A stretch of 64,000 bases of DNA from Rhizobium leguminosarum (GCF_017876795.1 NZ_JAGIOR010000001.1:3560501-3624500); one strand, 5' to 3'; numbered from the stretch's first letter, positions 29,753 through 37,453 are shown. Numbers and translations: made by a program. Notes: generated by a model from the letters alone, not told the origin.

Positions 29753-30625
29753 TCAGCGGCGCGGGCCGCGGGCCACGCGTTCGATCTCTTCACGCACCAA
29801 CCGCTCCACCAGCGTCGGCAGATTATCGTCCAGCCATTCGCGCAGCATCGGGCGCAGCATATCCTCTGCGATCTCGTCCAGCGAGCGGCGCTCCGCACCG
29901 TCGATCGCGGCGGCGAGTTCCTCGAAAGAGCGGCTGATCTGCAGACCTGCATCCTGCGAAAGCAGCGTCGGCTGAACCTCGTCCACAACGCTCGGCAGGA
30001 AACGTTCGACCGATGACTGAGCGGGTTCCAAAGCCGGCGGCATTGTTTCGACGGCGGGCGCCGGCTCGTCGACTACGACCCGCGGTGCTTCCGCATAGAC
30101 AGGCTCGGCCGGCTGCTCGATCACCGCCTGCGGAACGGGCGCAACGGCAGCCGGGGGAAAAACAGGCTGCGTCGGCTGCGGCTGCGGTACTGCTGCACGC
30201 GTCGGCTCCGGCATTACGGCCGGCTGCGGTTCGGGCTGGCGGAAGCCGCTCGGAATCTCACGCAGTGCCTGACCGGCCTGCACGGCGCTGCGCTCGGAGG
30301 CGGCGCGCACGCGGGCGGCGACATCGGCAAGCGATAGGGCGCGGGCCGGCACTTCTGCTTCAGGGGCGGTGCCGGCCGAATTGGCGGCGACGAAACGCGG
30401 ATCGGAGGAGCGCATGGCCGGTTCGGGGAACTCAACGCCGGCATAGGTGTCATCCACCGTCAGATGGATTTCGGAGCCGTTTTCATCCTCATCGGCGCCG
30501 TAGACCGGCGGCAGGGATGCGGAGATCGCCTTGCCGGCGCCGGGCTCATTGCTTTCGATGATCTGGCGGATGGAGGCCAGAATTTCTTCCATGGACGGTT
30601 CACGCGCTACACCTGGCTGAGCCAT
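29753..30625 (-). CDS. popZ: Polar organizing protein PopZ (DUF2497)
   Basis: 290 residues. The short N-terminal helix SMEEILASIRQIIESNE and the C-terminal helical part SLDEIAEDMLRPMLREWLDD followed by NLPTLVERLVREEIERVARG are the PopZ signatures; the long middle is disordered, rich in Pro, Ala, Val and Glu. PopZ forms a matrix at the cell pole that anchors centromere-binding ParB and polar factors; in Rhizobiales it marks the growing or new pole. It is adjacent to valS as in relatives. A tolC gene, often found just upstream, is not present here. Confidence 0.93.
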   Translation of the reverse strand: MAQPGVAREPSMEEILASIRQIIESNEPGAGKAISASLPPVYGADEDENGSEIHLTVDDTYAGVEFPEPAMRSSDPRFVAANSAGTAPEAEVPARALSLADVAARVRAASERSAVQAGQALREIPSGFRQPEPQPAVMPEPTRAAVPQPQPTQPVFPPAAVAPVPQAVIEQPAEPVYAEAPRVVVDEPAPAVETMPPALEPAQSSVERFLPSVVDEVQPTLLSQDAGLQISRSFEELAAAIDGAERRSLDEIAEDMLRPMLREWLDDNLPTLVERLVREEIERVARGPRR

Positions 30626-30839
30626 TTCTATCCCCGTTATCCAAAAACAACGACCGGACGATGTGGAGCGGTCATCCGAATCACCGCGACCTTAGAATAC
30701 CTCAGACGTGAAAAAAATCATCGCGAATCAAATGAATGCGGCCATGCACAGTTTTGTTACCCGATGTTTGCGACAGGGCGGCGTCAGGATAAATGATGTT
30801 TGTGAAGGCTTTCCGGCGACGCGTTGAGTCAAACTGCTA

Positions 30840-30887
30840 CAGCGCCAAAGGCGCTGCAATGAAAAACGGGCGTCGATGGCGCCCGTT
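30840..30887 (-). terminator. Two tandem hairpins after the pcm-like gene
   Basis: The first hairpin met on the minus strand is AACGGGCG / CGCCCGTT (30865-30887), followed by TTTTTC, a good intrinsic terminator 26 bp after the stop of the pcm-like gene. The second is CAGCGCC-AAA-GGCGCTG (30840-30856), a perfect seven-base hairpin without a T tail. Confidence 0.8.
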
Positions 30888-30912
30888 GCTGAATTCATCG
30901 ATAAAAATGGCC

Positions 30913-31575
30913 TCAGAAAATGAATTCGCGCGCCTTGGCGAAACCCGGCAGCGGCTTCACGGAGGCATTGAAGAAGACGTTTTCCGAAACCGCGCCGCGC
31001 TCCGCGACGAACACCTTGGCGCGGGCGGCATTGCCGTAACCTTCGACCGTGATCAAACGGCCGCCATCACGCAATTGACCGAGAAGAGCCGCCGGAACCT
31101 CCTCGACTGCGCCATTGACGAAGATCAGATCATAGGGAGCGCCGGCAGCGTAGCCCTTTTCGAGTGGTCCGGTCACGACCTCGACTTTGGCATAGCCGGA
31201 AAGCTGCTCCTTCGCCTCGGCGGCCAGCGTCTCGTCGCATTCGAGCGCGATGACGGAGCCGGCAATGATCGACAGCAGCGCCGATGTGTAACCCGTGCCG
31301 CAACCGACTTCGAGGACGAAATCACTCTTGGTGATCGCGGCCAGCTGCAGCAGCTTGGCGAGCGGCGATGCCTCCATCAGGAATCGGGCCGGCTTTCCCG
31401 GTGCCGCGGCGGATATCTCGACATCGTTGTCGATATAAGCCAGCAGCTTCGCCTTCTCCGGCACGAATGCCTCACGCGGCACCGTGAGAAACGCCGTCAG
31501 CACGGAATGCGAGGTAACGTCCGTCGTGCGAACCTGGGTGTCGACCATCTTTGCGCGCGCTGCTTCGAAATCCAT
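30913..31575 (-). CDS. Protein-L-isoaspartate O-methyltransferase family protein (second copy)
   Basis: About 220 residues; two ATG codons are adjacent and the second (31575) is better placed after AGAGGA. SAM motif I is FVLEVGCGTGYTSALLSIIA; other family blocks are REAFVPEKAKLLAYIDNDVE and PYDLIFVNGAVEEVPAALLG. It is clearly related to Pcm but differs from the surE-linked copy, and in alphaproteobacteria this second copy usually precedes tolC. Here a terminator and popZ follow directly. Enzyme activity is likely; the target protein set is unknown. Confidence 0.88.
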   Translation of the reverse strand: MDFEAARAKMVDTQVRTTDVTSHSVLTAFLTVPREAFVPEKAKLLAYIDNDVEISAAAPGKPARFLMEASPLAKLLQLAAITKSDFVLEVGCGTGYTSALLSIIAGSVIALECDETLAAEAKEQLSGYAKVEVVTGPLEKGYAAGAPYDLIFVNGAVEEVPAALLGQLRDGGRLITVEGYGNAARAKVFVAERGAVSENVFFNASVKPLPGFAKAREFIF

Positions 31576-31783
31576 CATGTCCTCTCGCTCTTGAAAGCGG
31601 TTCCTGTCCTTCGTCTCTTAATCCCCGCCACGGATGCTTTCAAGGCTTGGCAGCCGCTGGCGTAAAGATTCCGGCAGGCGCTTCTTCCGCGCCACAGGGG
31701 GAAGGAAGCGCTGCAGCGCAAACGTGGAATCCCCTGCCCCATCATGTTATGATCTTCATCGGAGGAAATAGGAGGAGCAGGCC

Positions 31784-31891
31784 ATGTCTGCGATTTTCGA
31801 GTATTTCTCGCTGTTCGATTTTCTCATCATCGCAGCGCTCATCGGCATATTCTGCTGCGGGCTGCTGGACGGCGAAACGACCTTGAAGTGA
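31784..31891 (+). CDS. Small membrane protein, 35 residues
   Basis: Too short for normal gene finding but has a strong ribosome site (AGGAGGAGCAGGCC before the ATG; another GGAGG lies just upstream). The product begins MSAIFEYFSLFDFLIIAALI, with one TM helix of about residues 11-26 (DFLIIAALIGIFCCGLL) and a charged end DGETTLK. No family is recognised. It is divergent from the pcm-like gene. Confidence 0.6.
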   Translation: MSAIFEYFSLFDFLIIAALIGIFCCGLLDGETTLK

Positions 31892-32048
31892 TCGAGGCGC
31901 CGAAGCGCGCTCAAAGATAGTCCCCGCATGGCGTCTGCGGCAATCTCATGCCAGCGAGCGTCAGGGTATGCGATGGCCACGCGGAGCGGCGCCTCAGGCG
32001 TCGCCGCTTGGGTACATTTCAGCCGAATTATGTCATGTGGGAAAATTT

Positions 32049-32122
32049 TGGAGGCCTCGCCCGGAATTGAACCGGGGTACAAGGATTTGCAGTCCTCTGC
32101 GTCACCACTCCGCCACGAGGCC
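32049..32122 (-). tRNA. tRNA-Cys (GCA)
   Basis: 74 nt including an encoded CCA. Acceptor stem GGCCTCG / CGAGGCC, discriminator T, anticodon loop CTGCAAA giving anticodon GCA, T-arm CCCGG-TTCAATT-CCGGG. All arms fold as expected. Confidence 0.97.
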
Positions 32123-32382
32123 TCACGCGCTCGTTATCTGAGCCGTGGCGAGCGTTTAGAATGATCGTAAGGAAATCGCAAGGGGGCATTTCGGAAAAAC
32201 GCCATTCCGCTGCTGCCCAAAAAGCCATTTCCACGTATCCGACCCGCACGCACGCAGGCTGGGATTTCCATGAGCGTGACGGTGCCCTATTTCCTGCCAA
32301 GGATTGCATTTGAAACAAATTGTCAGCTTGACGATCGTGTTCTGCGCCTCATATTGCCTCCTGGAGGGTGATAGGAGCTGCA

Positions 32383-32718
32383 ATGGATTGGGCTGCCCTC
32401 AAATCGAAGCACGTGTATGCGGCATACGACGCCGAGAGCCGGGATCTCCATGTAAAATTCCCGGGTACGCCGCCGGTGAGACATGCGGATATTCCGCCGC
32501 ACGTCTACCAGAACCTGCTGGAAACGAGTGATCCGCACTTTTATTACAATTATTACGTGGCGCCTTCCCGCGTATCACGGGGTGGACGACATCCGGTCTC
32601 CGTCTCCTACGCGCTGAAGCTCGCCCTCCTCCTTGCCGCCTGCAGCCTCCTCATGGTGACCAGCCTCGATCCGGGGCCCAGTGGAGTGTTCGAGGAAAGC
32701 GAACTCAGATCAAATTAG
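32383..32718 (+). CDS. KTSC-domain protein with C-terminal membrane helix
   Basis: 111 residues from ATG at 32383, preceded by AGGAG. The first half (VYAAYDAESRDLHVKFPGTP ... ADIPPHVYQNLLETSDPHFYYNYY) fits the KTSC domain, a small beta-rich module of unknown function in many bacteria and near some nucleases or phage genes. A hydrophobic stretch (ALKLALLLAACSLLMVT, about residues 83-99) suggests a membrane anchor, which is less usual for the family. It stands alone between tRNA-Cys and small secreted-protein genes. Confidence 0.7.
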   Translation: MDWAALKSKHVYAAYDAESRDLHVKFPGTPPVRHADIPPHVYQNLLETSDPHFYYNYYVAPSRVSRGGRHPVSVSYALKLALLLAACSLLMVTSLDPGPSGVFEESELRSN

Positions 32719-32726
32719 CCCCAAAT

Positions 32727-33050
32727 TCAAATCGGCGGCGCGCCCGGCTCAATCGATGGGCCGGCGGCAAGGCGGCTGGCTGCTGAGTCGACATTGTCGG
32801 TTCTGTTCTGATTGCGATAACGGCGATCGTCGCCGTTGCGATCGTTGCTGCCATCACGCTCGTTCCGGCCGTTGAAATTGCGATAGTTGCGCGGTCCGTT
32901 ATAGCTGCCGCCTTGACCTTGGTCGACCACGCAGCCCTCGGGACGGCGGCAGACGCCGCGGGCGTCAAAACCCCGGCTGTCGAGGGCCTCGGCGGGAACG
33001 CTTGAGAAAATCGCTGCCGCTGACACAACGACGATAAAAAATGCCTTCAT
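32727..33050 (-). CDS. Small secreted Asn/Arg/Gly-rich protein
   Basis: 107 residues with a clear signal peptide MKAFFIVVVSAAAIFSSVPA, then a short Cys-containing part (GVCRRPEGCVV) and an Asn/Arg/Asp-rich low-complexity region (NYRNFNGRNERDGSNDRNGD). GGTGAGGAA stands directly before the ATG as a ribosome site. No known domain. It converges with the KTSC gene (8 bp between stops). Confidence 0.7.
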   Translation of the reverse strand: MKAFFIVVVSAAAIFSSVPAEALDSRGFDARGVCRRPEGCVVDQGQGGSYNGPRNYRNFNGRNERDGSNDRNGDDRRYRNQNRTDNVDSAASRLAAGPSIEPGAPPI

Positions 33051-33152
33051 TTCCTCACCTGGACCAATTGGCGCGTTTTCACATTTTACAATCCATAAAC
33101 CATGAAGGCAAAAGCCATTCAGGGTTTCGCCAAACCTTTCTCGAGATGACTG

Positions 33153-33470
33153 TCAGCCAGCCGGTTTCCGCCGCCTGTGCCACCAGACCGCCAGCCGCCG
33201 TCGAAGCCGGCGCGCGACAGGCAGATCGTGCGAAAGCACCAGGAGGCCCAGCGGCAGCATCCAGAATCCCAGGATCGGCAGGAAGCCTAAGAACCCACAA
33301 AGAATGAGGGCCACGCCGACCGTCATCCGCGCGATGCGCGAACGGGGCATTCCGATGCTGAAGGAGCCGAGTATAAGCCTGCCGCTTGCATGATCGATGC
33401 CGAAGCGCCCTGCCCGCTTTTGTGGCCTTTCGCCGGCCCTCGTCTGTTCGCGATCATTCCCGTTCGTCAT
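33153..33470 (-). CDS. Small inner-membrane protein (PGPGW-like)
   Basis: 105 residues. Basic N-terminus, then hydrophobic IARMTVGVALILCGFLGFLP and ILGFWMLPLGLLVLSHDLPV, two closely spaced TM helices, and an Arg-rich end RRLRRRLAVWWHRRRK. This matches the small two-helix proteins often annotated as PGPGW or transmembrane protein in rhizobia; function unknown. Confidence 0.65.
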   Translation of the reverse strand: MTNGNDREQTRAGERPQKRAGRFGIDHASGRLILGSFSIGMPRSRIARMTVGVALILCGFLGFLPILGFWMLPLGLLVLSHDLPVARRLRRRLAVWWHRRRKPAG

Positions 33471-33587
33471 TCCCCAGAGATGGGCACAGGCATCCCAAAT
33501 ACAAGTTCATTTCATTTTTTTGAAAAAACCGCTTGGCAAATCGGGCAAGCATTTGTATTAGCCCACTCACACCGCGCCAAGCAGTGA

Positions 33588-33662
33588 TCCCTGGTAGCTC
33601 AGCGGTAGAGCATTCGACTGTTAATCGACAGGTCGCCGGTTCGAATCCGGCCCGGGGAGCCA
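33588..33662 (+). tRNA. tRNA-Asn (GTT)
   Basis: 75 nt with encoded CCA. Acceptor TCCCTGG / CCGGGGA, anticodon loop CTGTTAA giving GTT, T-arm GCCGG-TTCGAAT-CCGGC, discriminator G. An A/T-richer two-gene unit begins just downstream, so the tRNA 3' end may be an integration target. Confidence 0.97.
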
Positions 33663-33673
33663 TTTTCAGAAAT

Positions 33674-33712
33674 AAGTGCCTGTTTTGTTGAGAAATCCGA
33701 AGACAGGCACTT
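33674..33712. repeat. Inverted repeat just downstream of tRNA-Asn
   Basis: Perfect ten-base arms AAGTGCCTGT (33674-33683) and ACAGGCACTT (33703-33712) with a 19-base spacer. It may be the tRNA transcript terminator, or an end or recombination site of the adjacent unit. Confidence 0.6.
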
Positions 33713-33851
33713 AATTCCCCACTTTCCCTCCCCACTTTTGCCAGAAACTTTTGCGTTCTTTCCACAACTAAACCACGTCCCGCGGAATTGGCTATTCCAA
33801 TCATAGCGATTAGCCTGTGCTTGCCTACGCCGAATGGTCAGGAGTCGTTTG

Positions 33852-34469
33852 ATGGATGGCCAGGAAGAAAAAGCAACCATCGAAGTCGGGCACTGCTCTC
33901 AATGTGGCAGGCCGCCAGTGTGGCGGGTTGCGAACGCGCTCCTTTGTGTCGACTGCTTCCATAAGTTCGAAGTTGCTAGGACGCTCGATTTTCGAATTGC
34001 GGCCATTGGGATGAACTACGCCGCTGCGGAGATGGACCATTTGGCGCCGTTTGGTGGAATTTCACCGCGAATTCAAGTTCCAGATATTCCCAGAGGATCG
34101 ACGATTTTGAACAACATCAAAGTAGACAACAGCGTTGTGGGTTCAATCAACACAGGCAACGTTGCATCGATTGACGTAAATATCTCATACCTGAAAAAGG
34201 CCGGAGGTGATGAGGTTAGCGCAGCTCTCGTTGAACTTACAGAGACTATCGCTCGCGCGAACGATATTGATGACGGGCAGAAGCAAGTATTGCTCGATCA
34301 AGTGGAATTTGTGAGTGAGCAGGCAGTCAAAGGTGCGGAAGGGCGACGATCAGGCATGATCTCAGCCGCGCTCTCTGCCTTGGATTCGACCTCCAAAGCC
34401 ACTGCATCGCTTTCGGCCATCTGGAATAGCGTCCACCCAATCCTGCGGCATTTTTTCGGAATGAGTTGA
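33852..34469 (+). CDS. Unknown protein with N-terminal zinc ribbon (tRNA-Asn unit, gene A)
   Basis: 205 residues from ATG at 33852, with GGAG seven bases before it. A zinc ribbon is visible early: HCSQCGRPP followed after about 14 residues by LLCVDC. The middle has ILNNIKVDNSVVGSINTGNV then ASIDVNISYLKKAGGDEVSA, which looks like short beta strands followed by helices; the C-terminus is hydrophobic (ATASLSAIWNSVHPILRHFF). From memory, the VDNS-VGSINTGN segment with the helical tail recurs in unassigned proteins of many bacteria; I cannot name a function. Base composition is visibly more A/T-rich than the core genes. It is followed after 4 bp by gene B. Confidence 0.75.
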   Translation: MDGQEEKATIEVGHCSQCGRPPVWRVANALLCVDCFHKFEVARTLDFRIAAIGMNYAAAEMDHLAPFGGISPRIQVPDIPRGSTILNNIKVDNSVVGSINTGNVASIDVNISYLKKAGGDEVSAALVELTETIARANDIDDGQKQVLLDQVEFVSEQAVKGAEGRRSGMISAALSALDSTSKATASLSAIWNSVHPILRHFFGMS

Positions 34470-34473
34470 TCAG

Positions 34474-35334
34474 ATGACAGATCAGCCGGAAGGACAGAGA
34501 TTCTCGCAAGTCTATTTGAAGCGCGCTGATCTGCTGCCGGATAGCCCGCGAATGAGAAACCGAATCGCGATGGTCATCACTGAAACCGGTGGTAGCAGTG
34601 ACGACATTCAGAACTTCGGGAAGCAAATTGAGCGTGAACAAGGGATATTGGTCGGGCAGACCCGATTTGCGCACCAGCGGCCGTCGATCATTAAGCAGAT
34701 GGAGATCCGAGATGTCCTTGATTGCATTACGACGATCTTCAATGCAATCTCGCATTATGACGATAAGGTACGGGCGAAAAAACAGAAACTCTTCCTTGAA
34801 AGCTGCCGCAGAGTATTTGCCGAGGAGCAAGTTCGGTATCGGATCGATGATAGAGGCGGTGTTCACTTCACAGTTGATCAAGAGTTTGAAGCTGTACGAG
34901 CGTCTATCATCTCCGGTTTAGGCCTTTCTCGCTACAATGGCGTCCGCTCGCTATATGATCAGGCATTCGCTGACTTAGACAAAAGCCCTCCAGATGGTAA
35001 GGCGGCCCTAAGATCCGCATTTTTCGCGACAGAGGGGCTATTCCGCTTGATGTTCCCTTCAGCTCATCAACTGAGCTCCGGTGAGATCCAGAAGCATCTC
35101 GAACCTCTTATCAACGGGGTTTATGCGAACCAGAAGCCGGCGATCAATCTCGCTCAGAAGCTTGTTGCATCGCTCAAGGACTGGATTGACGGCGCGCACT
35201 TCTACAGACACGAGCCCGGCGATGAGGAACCGGCGCAGCCTCCTCTCGAATTGGCAATTTATATGGTGAGTGAGGCCGGAGGCCACTTGCGCTGGCTTGC
35301 AAAGCTCGACGCTATGGCTGGCGCCCCGTCCTAG
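34474..35334 (+). CDS. Unknown protein, 286 residues (tRNA-Asn unit, gene B)
   Basis: Starts 4 bp after gene A, so the two form an operon. Mostly helical and charged, with no TM segment or signal peptide. Notable parts are IEREQGILVGQTRFAHQR, YNGVRSLYDQAFADLDKSPP and a C-terminal block WIDGAHFYRHEPGDEEPAQP followed by LELAIYMVSEAGGHLRWLAK. That C-terminal block reminds me of C-terminal helical domains in abortive-infection-like proteins, but I see no strict HEPN R-x4-6-H motif. Function is unknown. Composition is A/T-richer than the surroundings. A terminator follows about 120 bp later. Confidence 0.75.
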   Translation: MTDQPEGQRFSQVYLKRADLLPDSPRMRNRIAMVITETGGSSDDIQNFGKQIEREQGILVGQTRFAHQRPSIIKQMEIRDVLDCITTIFNAISHYDDKVRAKKQKLFLESCRRVFAEEQVRYRIDDRGGVHFTVDQEFEAVRASIISGLGLSRYNGVRSLYDQAFADLDKSPPDGKAALRSAFFATEGLFRLMFPSAHQLSSGEIQKHLEPLINGVYANQKPAINLAQKLVASLKDWIDGAHFYRHEPGDEEPAQPPLELAIYMVSEAGGHLRWLAKLDAMAGAPS

Positions 35335-35451
35335 CCCTAAATCAGCACCCTCTAATCCTTGCGAAAATTCACAAGGCGCATAAATTCAATCTACCAGATA
35401 GCTTTTGCTGGTGACCACGGATGTACTGGCACCGAGCTAATGCAATCAAAG

Positions 35452-35483
35452 AAAGGTCGGGTCGAATGCTCCCCCCGACCTTT
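35452..35483 (+). terminator. Intrinsic terminator downstream of the two-gene unit
   Basis: Arms AAAGGTCGGG / CCCGACCTTT followed by TTCTTTG; the stem extends outward with further A-T pairs. It probably closes the gene A-gene B transcript. Confidence 0.8.
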
Positions 35484-35511
35484 TTCTTTGTTCAGGCGCC
35501 GGAAACAAAAC

Positions 35512-35537
35512 GCCCGCCGAGTTGGTGCTCGACGGGC
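35512..35537 (-). terminator. Intrinsic terminator of the Tyr/Arg-rich protein gene
   Basis: Arms GCCCGCCGAG / CTCGACGGGC with one mismatch and a six-base loop; read on the minus strand it is followed by GTTTTGTTT. It lies 54 bp after the stop at 35591. Confidence 0.7.
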
Positions 35538-35590
35538 TGCTGTGGTGGTGTGAGGTCGGGCCGACGGCGACTGGACCGGGTTACTGCCGA

Positions 35591-35923
35591 CTAAAAATCG
35601 AAATACACGGTCACACCTGACCGACGACGATAGCCGTAATCGTTGCGATAGCCGTAATCGTCGCGATAGCCGTAATAGTCGCGATGCCCGTAATACCGCG
35701 GACGGTAGCACGAACCGTAGTACCGGCAGTCGCGGTAAGCGTACCGGCGTTTATTCCAGTGGCCATACGCATATCCATTGCCGTGTCGACGGTGTTTGAC
35801 CTGCTCGACGTCGGCGGTGTGCATAGCTACCGCTTTCGGCACGACGATCGGCGTGGCGTTTAGCGGCAGGGCGAAACACGCAGCCAAGACTGTGGCTGCG
35901 ACTGCGGGAAAAAGCTTGTTCAT
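35591..35923 (-). CDS. Small secreted Tyr/Arg-rich repeat protein
   Basis: 110 residues. Signal peptide MNKLFPAVAATVLAACFALP, then a region with a tandem YGYRxD-type repeat (YYGYRDDYGYRNDYGYRRR) and a hydrophobic end GVTVYFDF. Such short YGxR-rich exported proteins are common in rhizobia without known function. A close match to an EcfG promoter stands 54 bp upstream of the ATG, suggesting general-stress control. Confidence 0.75.
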   Translation of the reverse strand: MNKLFPAVAATVLAACFALPLNATPIVVPKAVAMHTADVEQVKHRRHGNGYAYGHWNKRRYAYRDCRYYGSCYRPRYYGHRDYYGYRDDYGYRNDYGYRRRSGVTVYFDF

Positions 35924-35976
35924 CGGCGCATCCTTTCAGGCTGCGAGTCTGGGTTGATAGGCATTAACCTAGGATG

Positions 35977-36001
35977 AACGGCTCTCCGCAGCGGACGTTC
36001 C
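35977..36001 (-). promoter_or_regulatory. EcfG-type general stress promoter
   Basis: On the minus strand GGAAC (36001-35997), 16 bases, CGTT (35980-35977): an exact match to the alphaproteobacterial EcfG consensus GGAAC-N16/17-CGTT. It points at the secreted Tyr/Arg-rich protein gene starting at 35923. Confidence 0.65.
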
Positions 36002-36145
36002 AGAAAAACACCAGCCGGAACCGAGCGCACCCATAGAGCTGAGCGCGCCCGGCCAGACGTTTTCACCGGATTGCGCAACTCGAAAACAGCGGCGGCGATT
36101 CACCTGCGGTAGCCAAAGAACCGCCAAGGGTGTAGAGCCCATCGC

Positions 36146-36391
36146 ATGGCCCTAGACCCAATCAAAGCACTCTCCGACTATTCCGAAGCCGATTGCACCG
36201 TGCAGTTCTGGATCGCCGACGCGCCCGCAGTTGAATTCAGATCTCTGCAGGCCGCCGTGAGTTACGCGAAAAACAATGGCGGCCGCTGGCAGGAGATCGA
36301 AATCACGGTGCATTTGCCCCGCGAGGATATCGTTTACGCAACCGATAAGGTGCACCAGTTGATCGATGCCTTGCGCCTTCGCGGCCAGTGA
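36146..36391 (+). CDS. Hypothetical protein, 81 residues
   Basis: Soluble, acidic-neutral: MALDPIKALSDYSEADCTVQ, then FWIADAPAVEFRSLQAAVSY and a C-terminus TDKVHQLIDALRLRGQ. The pattern of beta strand, helix and strands suggests a compact alpha/beta fold. No family recognised. Codon use is like that of the host, so it is probably a resident gene. Confidence 0.65.
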   Translation: MALDPIKALSDYSEADCTVQFWIADAPAVEFRSLQAAVSYAKNNGGRWQEIEITVHLPREDIVYATDKVHQLIDALRLRGQ

Positions 36392-36755
36392 CATTGTTGG
36401 CGGGCCCAAAGATCCAGCTCGCGAGAGAACAGCGTCGGCGCGGTCGTTTGCGCCCTCGGGGCGCCGGCCTTCATCGACGGTGATACCTCCGGGGCTGGTC
36501 GTCCTGGCATTCGACTTTAACGAAAGCAACAAACGACGAACCGGCCGGCTTTGCGTTGACGGTCGAATGATATAGAGGCTGAGGCAGGACGCGACTGCCA
36601 TTAACTTAAGAATGGGGTCGGGCGGCAGATTGACGTCACGTCGCTGCCACGAGATCACGTGGCCGTTCTCTCTCGATCGTTGAGCGTCGCAACCGCGCTC
36701 GGAGATCCCTCTTCAACACATACTATCACCACAGCAACGAGACAGGGTCACAGCC
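36392..36755. other. Intergenic region without recognisable gene
   Basis: 364 bp. Open frames on both strands are short and lack ribosome sites and host-like codon use. I see no repeat, tRNA or strong hairpin here. Confidence 0.5.
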
Positions 36756-36890
36756 ATGGCTCTCGGTATGGCAATAGGAATCGGATTAGGCGCCGCCGTC
36801 GGCCCGATTTTGTTCTATGATGTCGCGATCGGCATTGCGTTCGGTGTCGCGCTCGGTGCTGCCGTCGGTGCTACCATCAAGCGGAAATGA
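36756..36890 (+). CDS. Small Gly/Ala-rich membrane protein, 44 residues
   Basis: The product MALGMAIGIGLGAAVGPILF continues with YDVAIGIAFGVALGAAVGAT and ends IKRK. Two glycine-zipper-like helices (GxGLGxxxG, GxxxGxxxG) with a basic C-terminal tail suggest a small membrane protein. There is no strong Shine-Dalgarno (CAGGGTCACAGCC precedes the ATG). Confidence 0.55.
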   Translation: MALGMAIGIGLGAAVGPILFYDVAIGIAFGVALGAAVGATIKRK

Positions 36891-37001
36891 CTCTTGGCCC
36901 GATCGCGATCCTGCCGGCCGATCCTCGCGATCGCTTGCTTAGCATCTGCCTGACGCGCCTCCCACAAACTGCCGCTCTAAGCAGACGAAAGCCAACCACC
37001 T

Positions 37002-37181
37002 TTAATAGCTGCACGAACGGCCGTCGCCGGGTCGGAAGCCGTCGGCGCAGGCCGGGTTCATGGAATCTCCCGGCTGATATCCCGATGCCGTGCCATATGA
37101 ATTCGGCGGTGTCGAGCAGGCCGAGATCATCGCGGCAAGACTGATTGCTCCGGCTGCTGCAAATGCCCGAAATCTGTTCAT
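37002..37181 (-). CDS. Small lipoprotein, 59 residues
   Basis: Start ATG at 37181 with GGGAG eight bases before it. Signal sequence MNRFRAFAAAGAISLAAMIS ends in a lipobox ISAC, followed by STPPNSYGTASGYQPGD and NPACADGFRPGDGRSCSY. The two later Cys could form a disulfide. Function unknown. Overlapping frames on the other strand lack these signals. Confidence 0.65.
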   Translation of the reverse strand: MNRFRAFAAAGAISLAAMISACSTPPNSYGTASGYQPGDSMNPACADGFRPGDGRSCSY

Positions 37182-37383
37182 CGATGCTTCTCCCGTTTAC
37201 GCTGTGATGCAGCTATGAGTGCCTCCCCTCGGGAGCAGCGCGAGTATTTCCCCGGAACTCACTCTCAGACCACCTTGAGTTTAAAGATATAGGCGCGCGT
37301 CTCGGCTGGCGTTAGCGCCAGCGCCCAGATTTTGTCGATCTTTATCATCCGCGTCTGAAGATCGTCGACGATCAAGCCGGCCG

Positions 37384-37408
37384 GGAACAAACGCCGTGGT
37401 TCAAAGTT
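37384..37408 (+). promoter_or_regulatory. Candidate EcfG-type promoter
   Basis: GGAAC (37384-37388), 17 bases, GTT (37406-37408). It fits GGAAC-N16-NGTT with A in place of C at the first -10 base. The predicted transcript would start about 40 bp before the 25-residue small ORF at 37454 and continue into the membrane protein gene at 37541. Confidence 0.45.
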
Positions 37409-37453
37409 GAGTGGCATCAACCACGTAACGTCAGCTTTGACAGGAGGTCTCTC

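Noticed and set aside
33454..33880. Two minus-strand open frames over tRNA-Asn (products with PGRIRTGDLSINSRMLYR and RAGFEPATCRLTVECSTAEL)
   Set aside because: They are antisense translations of the tRNA gene, a well-known source of false proteins in databases.
33588..35340. Prophage or integrative element at tRNA-Asn
   Set aside because: No integrase, phage structural gene or second copy of the tRNA 3' end was found, so only a small cargo unit is claimed.
36887..37144. An 85-codon plus-strand frame after the Gly/Ala-rich small protein
   Set aside because: It overlaps the minus-strand lipoprotein gene, which has a signal peptide, lipobox and ribosome site; this one has none.
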